DNA of 9,018 bases from Bacilli bacterium (GTDB lineage Bacteria; Bacillota; Bacilli; Tumebacillales; JAQBPP01), in the NCBI GenBank assembly GCA_028287455.1, contig JAQBPP010000264.1:1-9018 (forward strand). Direction: 5' to 3'. Made by a program: the position numbers and the translations under genes. Shown here in pieces: positions 1 through 6,261 of this stretch; positions within the stretch are counted from its first letter, which is position 1, and each line of letters starts with the position of its first letter. The notes beneath the pieces were generated by a model. The model saw only the letters and a list, made by a program, of their open reading frames with translations, did no database searches and had not been told where the DNA came from.

Positions 1-860
1 CTTATCAGGAAGAAGTCTTGTATCAGCTTCCTTCCGGTTATCGGTTCGGCAATTTGAGCAGCACGGCTGACGGGAAAACCTTATGCTTCGGTTTGATTGA
101 GGATTTATCAAGCCTTATTAAAACCAACTTAAAAGTGGGATACGCAGGCTTTGAAGAAACGGAAGCCCATAGACCGCACAGCCAAATTTGCACACTTTCT
201 CTTATCAATGGGCAAAGTCAGGTTATTCATGAAGAAAGACGTTGGATTGGACATATCAATACATCTCCCACACAAGCTCATCTGCTGTCATTTTGTCATG
301 AAGGTCCATGGGAAAAAGTCGATCACCGCATCTGGGTCATGGATATGAATGCAGGCTCTATCTGGAAAGTCCGCAGTGATGCGCCAGGTCAGTATGCTGG
401 GCATGAATACTGGCATGCAGATGGAGTCCATATTGGCTACCATGGATTTACCGAAACTTTGGAACGGGAAGACGGCAAGTTTATCGGATCAATTCGATAT
501 GACAATTCCGAAAGAGAAGAGTATGAATTTCCATATCAAAACATGCATATCCACTCCAATGATTTCAATGTGATCGTGGGTGACGGCCAGCAAGCAAGTG
601 CCTATCATGGAGAGCGGTATCAGGATTGCATCTTCGTCTGGAAGAAAACAGAGAATGCAATGGAAGGGCCGCACATTCTATGCAAGCACCGCGGCAGTTT
701 CCATATTCAAAACATTCATGTGCATCCGCGGTTCAGTACGGATGGAACTCAAGTATTGTTTACCAGCGACCGCACGGGTTATGGAAACGTCTATTTGGCG
801 GATGTGCCTGAAGTCGATTCGTTACCCTTGCTTCAGCAGGGGCAATTGATCAAGACTTAA
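1..860 (+). CDS. ogl: Oligogalacturonate lyase, C-terminal part (5' end outside window)
   Basis: Cytoplasmic polysaccharide lyase family 22 enzyme, which splits unsaturated di- and oligogalacturonates from pectin into 5-keto-4-deoxyuronate by beta-elimination. The reading frame is open from base 3 without an initiator, so the gene starts upstream. About 285 codons are visible and family members have about 385-390. Counting from Met encoded by TTG at 18 (an internal codon), diagnostic stretches are FCHEGPW (92-98), VDHRIW (101-106), HEYWHADG (129-136) and QNIHVHP (231-237). The Q-x-x-H-x-H pattern (Q231, H234, H236) matches the metal-binding Gln/His/His described for the Yersinia enzyme, with H179 a likely fourth ligand. 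R104 and H129 or H133 are candidates for the catalytic Arg and His. The gene ends with TAA, 64 bases before the GH28 gene, which suggests one pectin-fragment operon. Residue correspondence is from memory of the family, not from an alignment. Confidence 0.93.
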   Translation, partial: YQEEVLYQLPSGYRFGNLSSTADGKTLCFGLIEDLSSLIKTNLKVGYAGFEETEAHRPHSQICTLSLINGQSQVIHEERRWIGHINTSPTQAHLLSFCHEGPWEKVDHRIWVMDMNAGSIWKVRSDAPGQYAGHEYWHADGVHIGYHGFTETLEREDGKFIGSIRYDNSEREEYEFPYQNMHIHSNDFNVIVGDGQQASAYHGERYQDCIFVWKKTENAMEGPHILCKHRGSFHIQNIHVHPRFSTDGTQVLFTSDRTGYGNVYLADVPEVDSLPLLQQGQLIKT

Positions 861-885
861 TTTGCATGCTGTTTGATTTATACTG

Positions 886-899
886 TGAAACAGGTAACA
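886..899 (+). promoter_or_regulatory. Possible CcpA (cre-like) operator
   Basis: TGAAACAGGTAACA matches the Bacillus cre consensus TGWAANCGNTNWCA at every position except the central C. It lies in the short gap between the lyase and the GH28 gene, just after a TATACT hexamer (879-884) that could be a weak -10 box but has no good -35. Carbon catabolite control would be expected for pectin genes. The mismatch falls in the important central CG, so this is a weak call. Confidence 0.25.
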
Positions 900-910
900 A
901 TAAAAAAACA

Positions 911-915
911 GGGAG
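911..915 (+). promoter_or_regulatory. Ribosome binding site of the GH28 gene
   Basis: GGGAG lies 9 bases before ATG (925) and only 6 before an in-frame GTG (922). The spacing and codon preference favour ATG at 925 as the start. Confidence 0.6.
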
Positions 916-924
916 AGATACGTG

Positions 925-2451
925 ATGACCTCTGTTAACATAAGGGATTTTGGCGCAGTTGGTGATGGGCTCACCAAGGATAACGCAAGCATTCAGGCAG
1001 CGATTGATTATTGCGCTGAGCAAGGTGGCGGTACAGTACTGGTTCCAAGTGGACAGTTTCTATCGGGCACGCTGATGCTCAAATCATTTGTAAATCTGCA
1101 TCTAGAAGCGTCTGCAAGAATTGTAAGCAGCTTGGAGGAAGCCGATTTTGCTCGCGCAGGGCACGGTAATCGGGCGCTCTTATGCGCGCGAAACGCGGAC
1201 AATGTGTCGGTGACGGGGATGGGCACAATCGACGGCCGGGGCGAACAGTTTCTGGAACCGGAGGATGGGGTCAGCGATTATGTGCTTTTGCCGATCCGGG
1301 AATTCCGGCCGAAGCTGATCGATTTTGAGGGTTGCACTAATGTTTTGTTTCGCGATGTCACCTTGTTTCGAGCTTCTTCCTGGGGCATGCATTTGACGGG
1401 CTGCAATCGGGTCAATGTGCAGGGAGTCAAGATTCTCGGACAAAAGCGCGGACCAAACAATGACGGGATTGACCCGGATGGCTGCAAAGATGTGCATATA
1501 TCCGACTGTCATATTGAAACGGGTGATGACTGCATTGTGGTTAAAACAACCAAATATGCGGCCGAGCGATACGGAGCCTGTGAGAATATCACGGTCAGCA
1601 ACTGTACACTCGATTCCCACGATTCGGCTATCAAAATTGGAACGGAGACGTATGGCGACATCCGCAACATCGTGGTGCAGAACTGTGTGATTCGCAATTC
1701 AAACCGCGGCGTGGGCATTTGGGTGAGAGACGGGGCAACGGTGGAGAACCTCCTTTTCTCAAACCTGATTATTGACACCCGTTTGTTCAGCGATGAAACG
1801 GAGACGAGCCGGGCTCTGCGCTGGTGGGGCAAAGGAGAGCCTCTGTTCATCACAGCGGAACGGCGCAACGGCCAATTTCCGCCTGGGAAAATCCGCAATG
1901 TAAGTTTTGAACAGATCATGGCTGAGGCAGAGGGCGGAGTTTATCTGGAAGGATCAGCGGAGAGCGTGATTGAGAACATCCAGATCCGCTGCTTGAGGCT
2001 TGTCATGCGGCGCAAAAGCGGATACCGCGGTGGGTTGTTCGATACACAGCCTTCTACACGCGGAGTTTTCCCGCATCACATCCCAGCCGTTTTCTGCCGC
2101 TACGCCAAAAATTTGTATTTGCAGGATGTTGAAGTAGTATGGCAGGGAGAGCAAAATAACCACTGGTCAAATGCTTTGTGTGGAGAACACCTTGAACAAT
2201 TGGTTTTAAAAGGGTTTTGCGCTTCACCCGCACAGGACGGAGGGACGGCCATTGAATTGAAGCATGTAAACGGCCTCTCGCTGGAAAGCTGCAGGGCGGA
2301 AGCGGGAACAGGCACCTTTGTGACCTTGGAAAAAGCGGATGCCAAGCGTCTGTTTGTTGTTGGCAATGATTTCTCTCAAGCCCAGGAGGCCATCCGTTTT
2401 GCAGATGAAAAAGAGCCTCAGTTTTTTTCTGCGGCTAATCGTATGCCTTGA
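925..2451 (+). CDS. GH28-family glycoside hydrolase (polygalacturonase-like, intracellular)
   Basis: Right-handed parallel beta-helix protein of 508 residues. An N-terminal pectate-lyase-3-like segment (VNIRDFGAVGDGLTKDN, from residue 4) is followed by the GH28 core. Visible GH28 signatures are NNDGIDPDG (NTD-type motif, Asp180), GDDC (Asp201, Asp202) and SHDSAIKIG (His232, in place of GHGxSIGS). These Asp residues are the catalytic set of inverting GH28 enzymes. The usual RIK motif is replaced by RGVGIW (261-266), so the Arg/Lys pair that holds a galacturonate carboxylate is missing. There is no signal peptide or hydrophobic N-terminus, so it should act on imported oligomers beside the oligogalacturonate lyase. 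Rhamnogalacturonan-type or unsaturated oligomers are possible substrates. An upstream GTG (922) is an alternative start. The gene is clearly GC-richer than the minus-strand genes after it. Confidence 0.9.
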   Translation: MTSVNIRDFGAVGDGLTKDNASIQAAIDYCAEQGGGTVLVPSGQFLSGTLMLKSFVNLHLEASARIVSSLEEADFARAGHGNRALLCARNADNVSVTGMGTIDGRGEQFLEPEDGVSDYVLLPIREFRPKLIDFEGCTNVLFRDVTLFRASSWGMHLTGCNRVNVQGVKILGQKRGPNNDGIDPDGCKDVHISDCHIETGDDCIVVKTTKYAAERYGACENITVSNCTLDSHDSAIKIGTETYGDIRNIVVQNCVIRNSNRGVGIWVRDGATVENLLFSNLIIDTRLFSDETETSRALRWWGKGEPLFITAERRNGQFPPGKIRNVSFEQIMAEAEGGVYLEGSAESVIENIQIRCLRLVMRRKSGYRGGLFDTQPSTRGVFPHHIPAVFCRYAKNLYLQDVEVVWQGEQNNHWSNALCGEHLEQLVLKGFCASPAQDGGTAIELKHVNGLSLESCRAEAGTGTFVTLEKADAKRLFVVGNDFSQAQEAIRFADEKEPQFFSAANRMP

Positions 2452-2485
2452 ATTGAATGGTGATAATTATGGTGATAATTCAATT
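2451..2485. terminator. AT-rich inverted repeat between convergent genes (weak terminator candidate)
   Basis: AATTGAAT (2451-2458) and ATTCAATT (2478-2485) form a perfect 8-bp inverted repeat with a 19-base loop, exactly between two converging stop codons. The stem has a single G:C pair and no U-run, so intrinsic termination is doubtful. It is the only candidate in this 40-base gap. Confidence 0.2.
2457..2480. repeat. Perfect tandem 12-mer (two copies)
   Basis: ATGGTGATAATT occurs twice head to tail at 2457-2468 and 2469-2480, inside the loop and right arm of the inverted repeat between the GH28 gene and the regulator gene. It may be a slippage duplication. Confidence 0.8.
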
Positions 2486-2491
2486 AAGGAA

Positions 2492-3838
2492 TTAAAACTT
2501 ATAATCATGAATAAATGATAAGCGATATATTTGCTTGGGTCTTCCTTTGGATTGGCTTTTTTCTTCACCTATAATCTCAACGAGTCCCGTATCGTGCCAC
2601 TGCAATAAGAAACGATGCGTACTTCTAATTGATACTCCTAGTATAGAGGCCAACTCTTGGGCCGTATATTCTGTTTTCCCTTTCCGGGCTACCTGTGAAA
2701 CAATTTTACTTAAATAAGGGATAGTCATACCGGCGACCTCTGCTTTTTTGATAATTTCAGCATCGAGTAATGACGCGTCATATTCGAGTGGACGTGTCAT
2801 TTCCAAAGGACCGATTACTCCTTTGTCTTCTCTTACAATGAAGCAGTGGTTTCCACCAGCTTCTTTTGCATGTCTTAAGGCTAGCCGGCAATGTGTTCCG
2901 GCTTCGTTAGCGGAACTTCCAAATCCAATTCCGATGCTGAATGTAACTCCAAATGTTTTCTCCGCATCTCGTGCTAAAGCTATATACTTATATCCGCCCG
3001 TTTCCCTTTCGAAAATCCCACGTGTTGTGATAAAAAGATACTCATCTCCACCCAAATGAGTCAAATGTCCATCAAGGGTTTCTACGTATCCAAGCAGCAT
3101 ACGGTGGATATCAAGTTTCATTTTTTGCACGTCATGCTCTGTAAATCTAGAACCTATCAAATGACTAAACTCATCCACATTAACCAGACCTACGACGATT
3201 TGTGATTCTTTACTGCGTCTACTTTCCGTAGATAATAGGGCTCTTTCAAGAGTTACGATCATATCTTGCTCAGTAGGGACCACCCATTCATTTGGAATAC
3301 CTAATGCAGCGAGTTCTTCTGAAACTGACTTATTACCTGTTAAAGCAACTGTGCATAATCCCTGATTGAATTTTCCAACATGAAACTTAACAAGTTCTTC
3401 ACTCGAATAAGGACGGGTTCCGTTATAATAAACGACGTCTACTTCTAGTTGGCTCAGTTCTCTGAATGTTTTCTCAACCGTCTTTTGCGGCATTGTATCG
3501 ATGGACAAAGAGTGCAGACCATAACTTTTTTCTATACGAAATAAAGAACGATACAAGCCAGTACCCGTTAAAGGAACGAAAAGTACAGGAATAGGAAAAT
3601 GTAGCTTTTCTTTCGCCTTTCTATAAGGCAAAGGCCCAGAGAACAACAGTACTTCTACACTATCCATTAATTGAAGAGCTAGTGTGGGGGCCTCCTCATC
3701 GTTATCATATGTCCTGGCAACAGGTTCAAAGGATGGAAATCTCTGAATGGTGGCGAGGATTTTATTAACGATCAGCTCGGGACCAACTATCCCAATAGCG
3801 ATTCCATTCTCTTTTAATCCTTCAGCTTTATTTAACAT
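2492..3838 (-). CDS. Transcriptional regulator: PrpR-N-like sensor, degenerate GGDEF domain, C-terminal winged helix
   Basis: Predicted cytoplasmic DNA-binding regulator of 448 residues without membrane segments. Residues 1-205 form an alternating alpha/beta region that resembles PrpR-N or periplasmic-binding-type sensors (GIAIGIVGP, then FPIPVLFVPLTGTGLYRSL); this part is the least certain. Residues 214-336 look like a GGDEF domain, with GGDEY at 263-267, SIGIGFG at 301-307 and LRHAKEAGGNHCFIV at 321-335. The first metal-binding Asp of cyclases appears as Asn (LVNVDEF, N220), and the RxxD inhibitory site is absent (TLDG). Nucleotide binding is therefore likelier than c-di-GMP synthesis. Residues 385-445 form a winged helix (TAQELASILGVSIRSTHRF, then KGRPKQIYRL). 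It is the last gene of a three-gene minus-strand operon, 15 bases after the DapA-like gene. GAGGGAG 10 bases before the ATG supports the start. It is likely the local regulator. Confidence 0.8.
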   Translation of the reverse strand: MLNKAEGLKENGIAIGIVGPELIVNKILATIQRFPSFEPVARTYDNDEEAPTLALQLMDSVEVLLFSGPLPYRKAKEKLHFPIPVLFVPLTGTGLYRSLFRIEKSYGLHSLSIDTMPQKTVEKTFRELSQLEVDVVYYNGTRPYSSEELVKFHVGKFNQGLCTVALTGNKSVSEELAALGIPNEWVVPTEQDMIVTLERALLSTESRRSKESQIVVGLVNVDEFSHLIGSRFTEHDVQKMKLDIHRMLLGYVETLDGHLTHLGGDEYLFITTRGIFERETGGYKYIALARDAEKTFGVTFSIGIGFGSSANEAGTHCRLALRHAKEAGGNHCFIVREDKGVIGPLEMTRPLEYDASLLDAEIIKKAEVAGMTIPYLSKIVSQVARKGKTEYTAQELASILGVSIRSTHRFLLQWHDTGLVEIIGEEKSQSKGRPKQIYRLSFIHDYKF

Positions 3839-3853
3839 GAAAAACAGACTCCC

Positions 3854-4930
3854 TCAGCAACTAGTCTCTAGCCAATCACTCAAGTTTGCTTTAACAAACT
3901 CATCATCATTCAAATAAGGGTAATCTCTGTAGACTCGGTCAATTTCCTCCATTTGACCAACCGACAATTCTTCGTCAGGGTTAAGACACCACCGACCTGG
4001 GAGGAGTCCCTGCCTACGAAGTACTTCGTGAATCCCCGGAATACAACCTTTAAACTGATGAGCAGGATCAAAAAATGCTGCATTGCAGTCTGTAATCTCA
4101 ATGTTTTTCGTGTACCAGTGTTGAAGATACTCATTTTGATTCCGCATATTTTTAATCGATTCCAGCAGTTCCACCGCTTTTTGTGTCCAAACCGCCCAAT
4201 GTCCAAGCAAGCCGCCGACAATTTTCTTTTCCACTGGTGTGCCATTGACGATAAAGCGGTAAGTAGTCAGCAAGTCATTAACAATATTGTCATCATTACC
4301 GGTATAGATCGCAATCTCTTCGCAGCGTTTAGAATAACAGACTGCCCGAACCACATCGATAGTCTGATATCGATTAAAGGGAGCAATTTTTATGGCAACG
4401 ACTCCAGGAATATCTGCGAAGTGTTTCCAAAAGTCAAATGTGAAAATTCTTCCGCCTACGGACGGCTGAAGGTAGAAACCGAACACCGGAATAATGTCAG
4501 TAATAACCTCCAAGCGATTTAAAATTTGTGATTCTGTCCAGTCCTGGAGACCACCCATGCTTAGCAATCCGGCGTCATACCCAAGTCCAACTGCTAGTTC
4601 AGCTTCAGTAATAGCTTGCTCTGTAGGTCCACAAATTCCAGCTACTTTGATAAAAGGCCTATTGAGTTGAGCTCTATCTACTTCTTGAGAAGCCATACGC
4701 AAGACAGGTTCATACAGATTAAATTCCTTCGAACGAATTTCAAATTGAGTGGTATGAACGCCAACTGCAATGCCCCCTGCTCCGGCGTGGAGATAATAAT
4801 GTGTTAAAGCTCGTTGATACCTTTCATCCAATTGACGAGCCTCGTTTAAAGCCAACGGATGAGCGGGAATGACAAGACCTTCGTGTAATGCTCTTTTTAA
4901 TCCGGAGCTTAATTCTTGTCTCCTACTCAT
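3854..4930 (-). CDS. DapA/NanA-superfamily lyase-like protein, divergent
   Basis: Class I, Schiff-base TIM-barrel protein of 358 residues, longer than the usual 290-310 of dihydrodipicolinate synthase. The N-terminal VIPAHPLAL (20-28) corresponds to the DapA strand-1 region. Tyr153 (FGFYLQPSVGG) and the Schiff-base Lys181 (VVAIKIAPFN) are 28 residues apart, exactly as Tyr133 and Lys161 of E. coli DapA. The GTTGE-type motif is replaced by GVHTTQFE (57-64), and the Arg of NVPSRTG is Val158. Lysine biosynthesis is therefore improbable; an aldolase or dehydratase for a sugar-derived 2-keto acid is likelier. The extra C-terminus (about 285-358) holds IPGIHEVLRRQGLLPGRWCL and an acidic, aromatic tail. 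The start lies 2 bases after the stop of the epimerase-like gene, which implies translational coupling. The substrate is unknown. Confidence 0.85.
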   Translation of the reverse strand: MSRRQELSSGLKRALHEGLVIPAHPLALNEARQLDERYQRALTHYYLHAGAGGIAVGVHTTQFEIRSKEFNLYEPVLRMASQEVDRAQLNRPFIKVAGICGPTEQAITEAELAVGLGYDAGLLSMGGLQDWTESQILNRLEVITDIIPVFGFYLQPSVGGRIFTFDFWKHFADIPGVVAIKIAPFNRYQTIDVVRAVCYSKRCEEIAIYTGNDDNIVNDLLTTYRFIVNGTPVEKKIVGGLLGHWAVWTQKAVELLESIKNMRNQNEYLQHWYTKNIEITDCNAAFFDPAHQFKGCIPGIHEVLRRQGLLPGRWCLNPDEELSVGQMEEIDRVYRDYPYLNDDEFVKANLSDWLETSC

Positions 4931-4932
4931 GT

Positions 4933-5949
4933 TTAAAACTTACCCTCTCTCTCCTGAAAATGCGTCGGCTTATTCCAGGTTTCTCCGCCTTCAATTTGCC
5001 ATTCTGCGATCCAATCGATCATCTGTCCAAGTGTAACCTTTGGGTATCCAAATAACTGATGTGCTTTGGAGGAATTACTTAGGAGTGCGGTGGTTGATTC
5101 TTCCTTCAACAGTACAGGTTCAACCCCGAATTTCTCCCCGAAGGCATTAGCTACCCCGCGTAAGGAAATTGTTTCCGGACCAGAAATGTTCAACACGGTT
5201 GCAGGCGAACTGCATAATTTTAGCGAACGAATTGCCCACTCATTGGCATCTCCTTGCCAAATACAATTTGCATTCCCCATTGACAGATCTATTGGCTGTC
5301 GATTTTTTACCGATTTTGCAATTTCCACAAGTACCCCGTATCGTAGATCAATCGCATAATTCAACCTAAAAATCGTCAGTGGAGTTTTATATTGATTTGA
5401 AAAATATTCGAAGATGCGTTCACGTCCCAAACAAGATTGAGCATATTCTCCATTTGCACAGGTCGGCGTTTTTTCTGTGGCTCCTCCCATACTTAATGGA
5501 GTCAGAGGATATACATTTCCTGTTGAAAAAGCCACAATTCGTGAATCTCGGAATTTTTCAGCCACGCGTCCTGGCAAATATGAATTCATTGCCCAAGCCA
5601 AATGTTCATTTCCAGTCGTACCAAATTTAAATCCAACCATATAAATTACGTTTTTCACGCAGGGAAGTGCCTGCAATTCACGTTCATTTAAAAGGTCGGC
5701 GGAAATCGTCTCCACGCCGCACGCTGCCAATTCTTCTTTTAATCCTCCTGATGAGAAACGTGAAACGCCAATTACCTTTTTATTCACATCTGCTTGTTTT
5801 ATTGCATTAACGGCAAGTCTTGCCATGCTCGGACCCATCTTTCCGCCAACACCAAGCAACAGGATATCTCCATCCAACTCGGCTATATCATTAATTAAAG
5901 TGTGAGAAGGTTCAGCCAACTTTGCCTCTAACTCACTTAACGTTTTCAT
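4933..5949 (-). CDS. NAD(P)-dependent epimerase/dehydratase-like protein (extended SDR-like)
   Basis: Rossmann-fold oxidoreductase of 338 residues, cytoplasmic. The dinucleotide-binding loop is LLGVGGKMGPS (31-41), after strand DGDILLLG. Further extended-SDR features are a downstream strand with VIGVSRF (59-65), the active-site strand VAFSTGNVYPL (139-149) with Ser142/Thr143, and Tyr169 in GEYAQSCLGRERIFEYF. The usual YxxxK Lys is Cys173, so the proton relay must differ or Arg176 or another residue must serve. A sugar or sugar-acid oxidation, epimerisation or dehydration is expected; the substrate cannot be read from the sequence. This is the first gene of the minus-strand operon. AAGGAGG 5 bases upstream of ATG gives a strong ribosome binding site and fixes the start. 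It is tightly coupled to the DapA-like gene, so the two enzymes probably act in consecutive steps. Confidence 0.85.
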   Translation of the reverse strand: MKTLSELEAKLAEPSHTLINDIAELDGDILLLGVGGKMGPSMARLAVNAIKQADVNKKVIGVSRFSSGGLKEELAACGVETISADLLNERELQALPCVKNVIYMVGFKFGTTGNEHLAWAMNSYLPGRVAEKFRDSRIVAFSTGNVYPLTPLSMGGATEKTPTCANGEYAQSCLGRERIFEYFSNQYKTPLTIFRLNYAIDLRYGVLVEIAKSVKNRQPIDLSMGNANCIWQGDANEWAIRSLKLCSSPATVLNISGPETISLRGVANAFGEKFGVEPVLLKEESTTALLSNSSKAHQLFGYPKVTLGQMIDWIAEWQIEGGETWNKPTHFQEREGKF

Positions 5950-5990
5950 AAAATCCTCCTTGGGTGATTCCTGGATTCATTTCAAGGCCT

Positions 5991-6019
5991 ATCTTAAATT
6001 CAAAACAGATTAAGGACAA
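5991..6019 (-). promoter_or_regulatory. Candidate sigma-A promoter of the minus-strand operon
   Basis: Read on the minus strand, TTGTCC (6014-6019) and TAAGAT (5991-5996) are 17 bases apart, each matching its consensus at 4 of 6 positions. Transcription would begin around 5984, about 35 bases before the epimerase-like start codon. Confidence 0.4.
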
Positions 6020-6023
6020 GTCT

Positions 6024-6042
6024 TTAATTAGTCTATAATTAA
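6024..6042. repeat. Inverted repeat TTAATTA-5-TAATTAA (operator candidate)
   Basis: A perfect 7-bp inverted repeat with a 5-base centre (GTCTA) lies just upstream of the candidate minus-strand -35 box. It could be a regulator site, but pure A/T composition makes chance occurrence plausible. Confidence 0.3.
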
Positions 6043-6100
6043 TATAAAGGAACGGCTAAGTTTCTAACCATTAAAAACATCTTCTAAATATTTTACTTCT

Positions 6101-6136
6101 CAAAATTGATTTCGCATTTCTTCCAAAATGGATTTC
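6101..6136. repeat. Direct repeat pair CAAAATTGATTTC / CAAAATGGATTTC
   Basis: Two 13-base copies at 6101-6113 and 6124-6136 differ at one base, with a period of 23 bases. They lie between the two candidate promoters, upstream of the plus-strand -35. Placement and spacing suit a pair of activator or repressor sites, perhaps for the winged-helix regulator encoded in this locus; that link is inference. Confidence 0.45.
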
Positions 6137-6175
6137 AGTTTATTGCATCTGCTTATTAAAGACAATTTAACGTCG

Positions 6176-6204
6176 TTTACTTTAAATAGGTGCTTTTGTA
6201 TACT
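6176..6204 (+). promoter_or_regulatory. Candidate sigma-A promoter of the plus-strand operon
   Basis: TTTACT (6176-6181) and TATACT (6199-6204) are separated by 17 bases and match the consensus at 4 and 5 of 6 positions. Transcription would start near 6211, about 50 bases before the oxidoreductase start codon. Confidence 0.5.
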
Positions 6205-6252
6205 TTAGGAAAATTTTACTAATCGAAAAAGAAATAATCTTATTAAATGGGT

Positions 6253-6257
6253 GGGAG
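6253..6257 (+). promoter_or_regulatory. Ribosome binding site of the Gfo/Idh gene
   Basis: GGGAG lies 4 bases before ATG 6262 and 10 before ATG 6268, and downstream of an in-frame ATG at 6247. It rules against 6247 and leaves 6262 or 6268 as the start. Confidence 0.55.
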
Positions 6258-6261
6258 AAAT

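Larger units (their letters stand above)
5950..6261. other. Divergent intergenic control region
   Basis: About 310 bases between two divergent operons, strongly AT-rich, with no convincing gene. It contains the minus-strand ribosome binding site CCTCCTT (5955-5961, read in reverse), one candidate sigma-A promoter per direction, an AT-rich inverted repeat and a pair of 13-base direct repeats. No riboswitch or T-box fold was recognised. Confidence 0.7.

Noticed and set aside
1180..1620. Minus-strand 146-codon open frame and other antisense frames in the GH28 gene
   Set aside because: They mirror the GC-rich GH28 coding sequence, lack plausible ribosome binding sites and show no family motif.
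3953..4522. Plus-strand 189-codon open frame
   Set aside because: It is antisense to the DapA-like gene, whose motifs clearly define the coding strand, and its translation shows no recognisable domain.
3854..4930. Naming this gene dapA (lysine biosynthesis)
   Set aside because: The GTTGE loop and substrate Arg are absent, the protein is too long, and the neighbours are sugar-catabolic.
6034..6039. Perfect TATAAT on the plus strand
   Set aside because: No acceptable -35 hexamer lies 16-18 bases upstream (TAAGGA only), and it falls within the AT-rich inverted repeat about 220 bases from the gene; the TTTACT/TATACT pair is better.
6247..6261. Upstream ATG (6247) as start of the Gfo/Idh gene
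   Set aside because: The purine-rich ribosome binding site lies after it, and the extra residues MGGRN precede the conserved Rossmann strand without similarity to the family.
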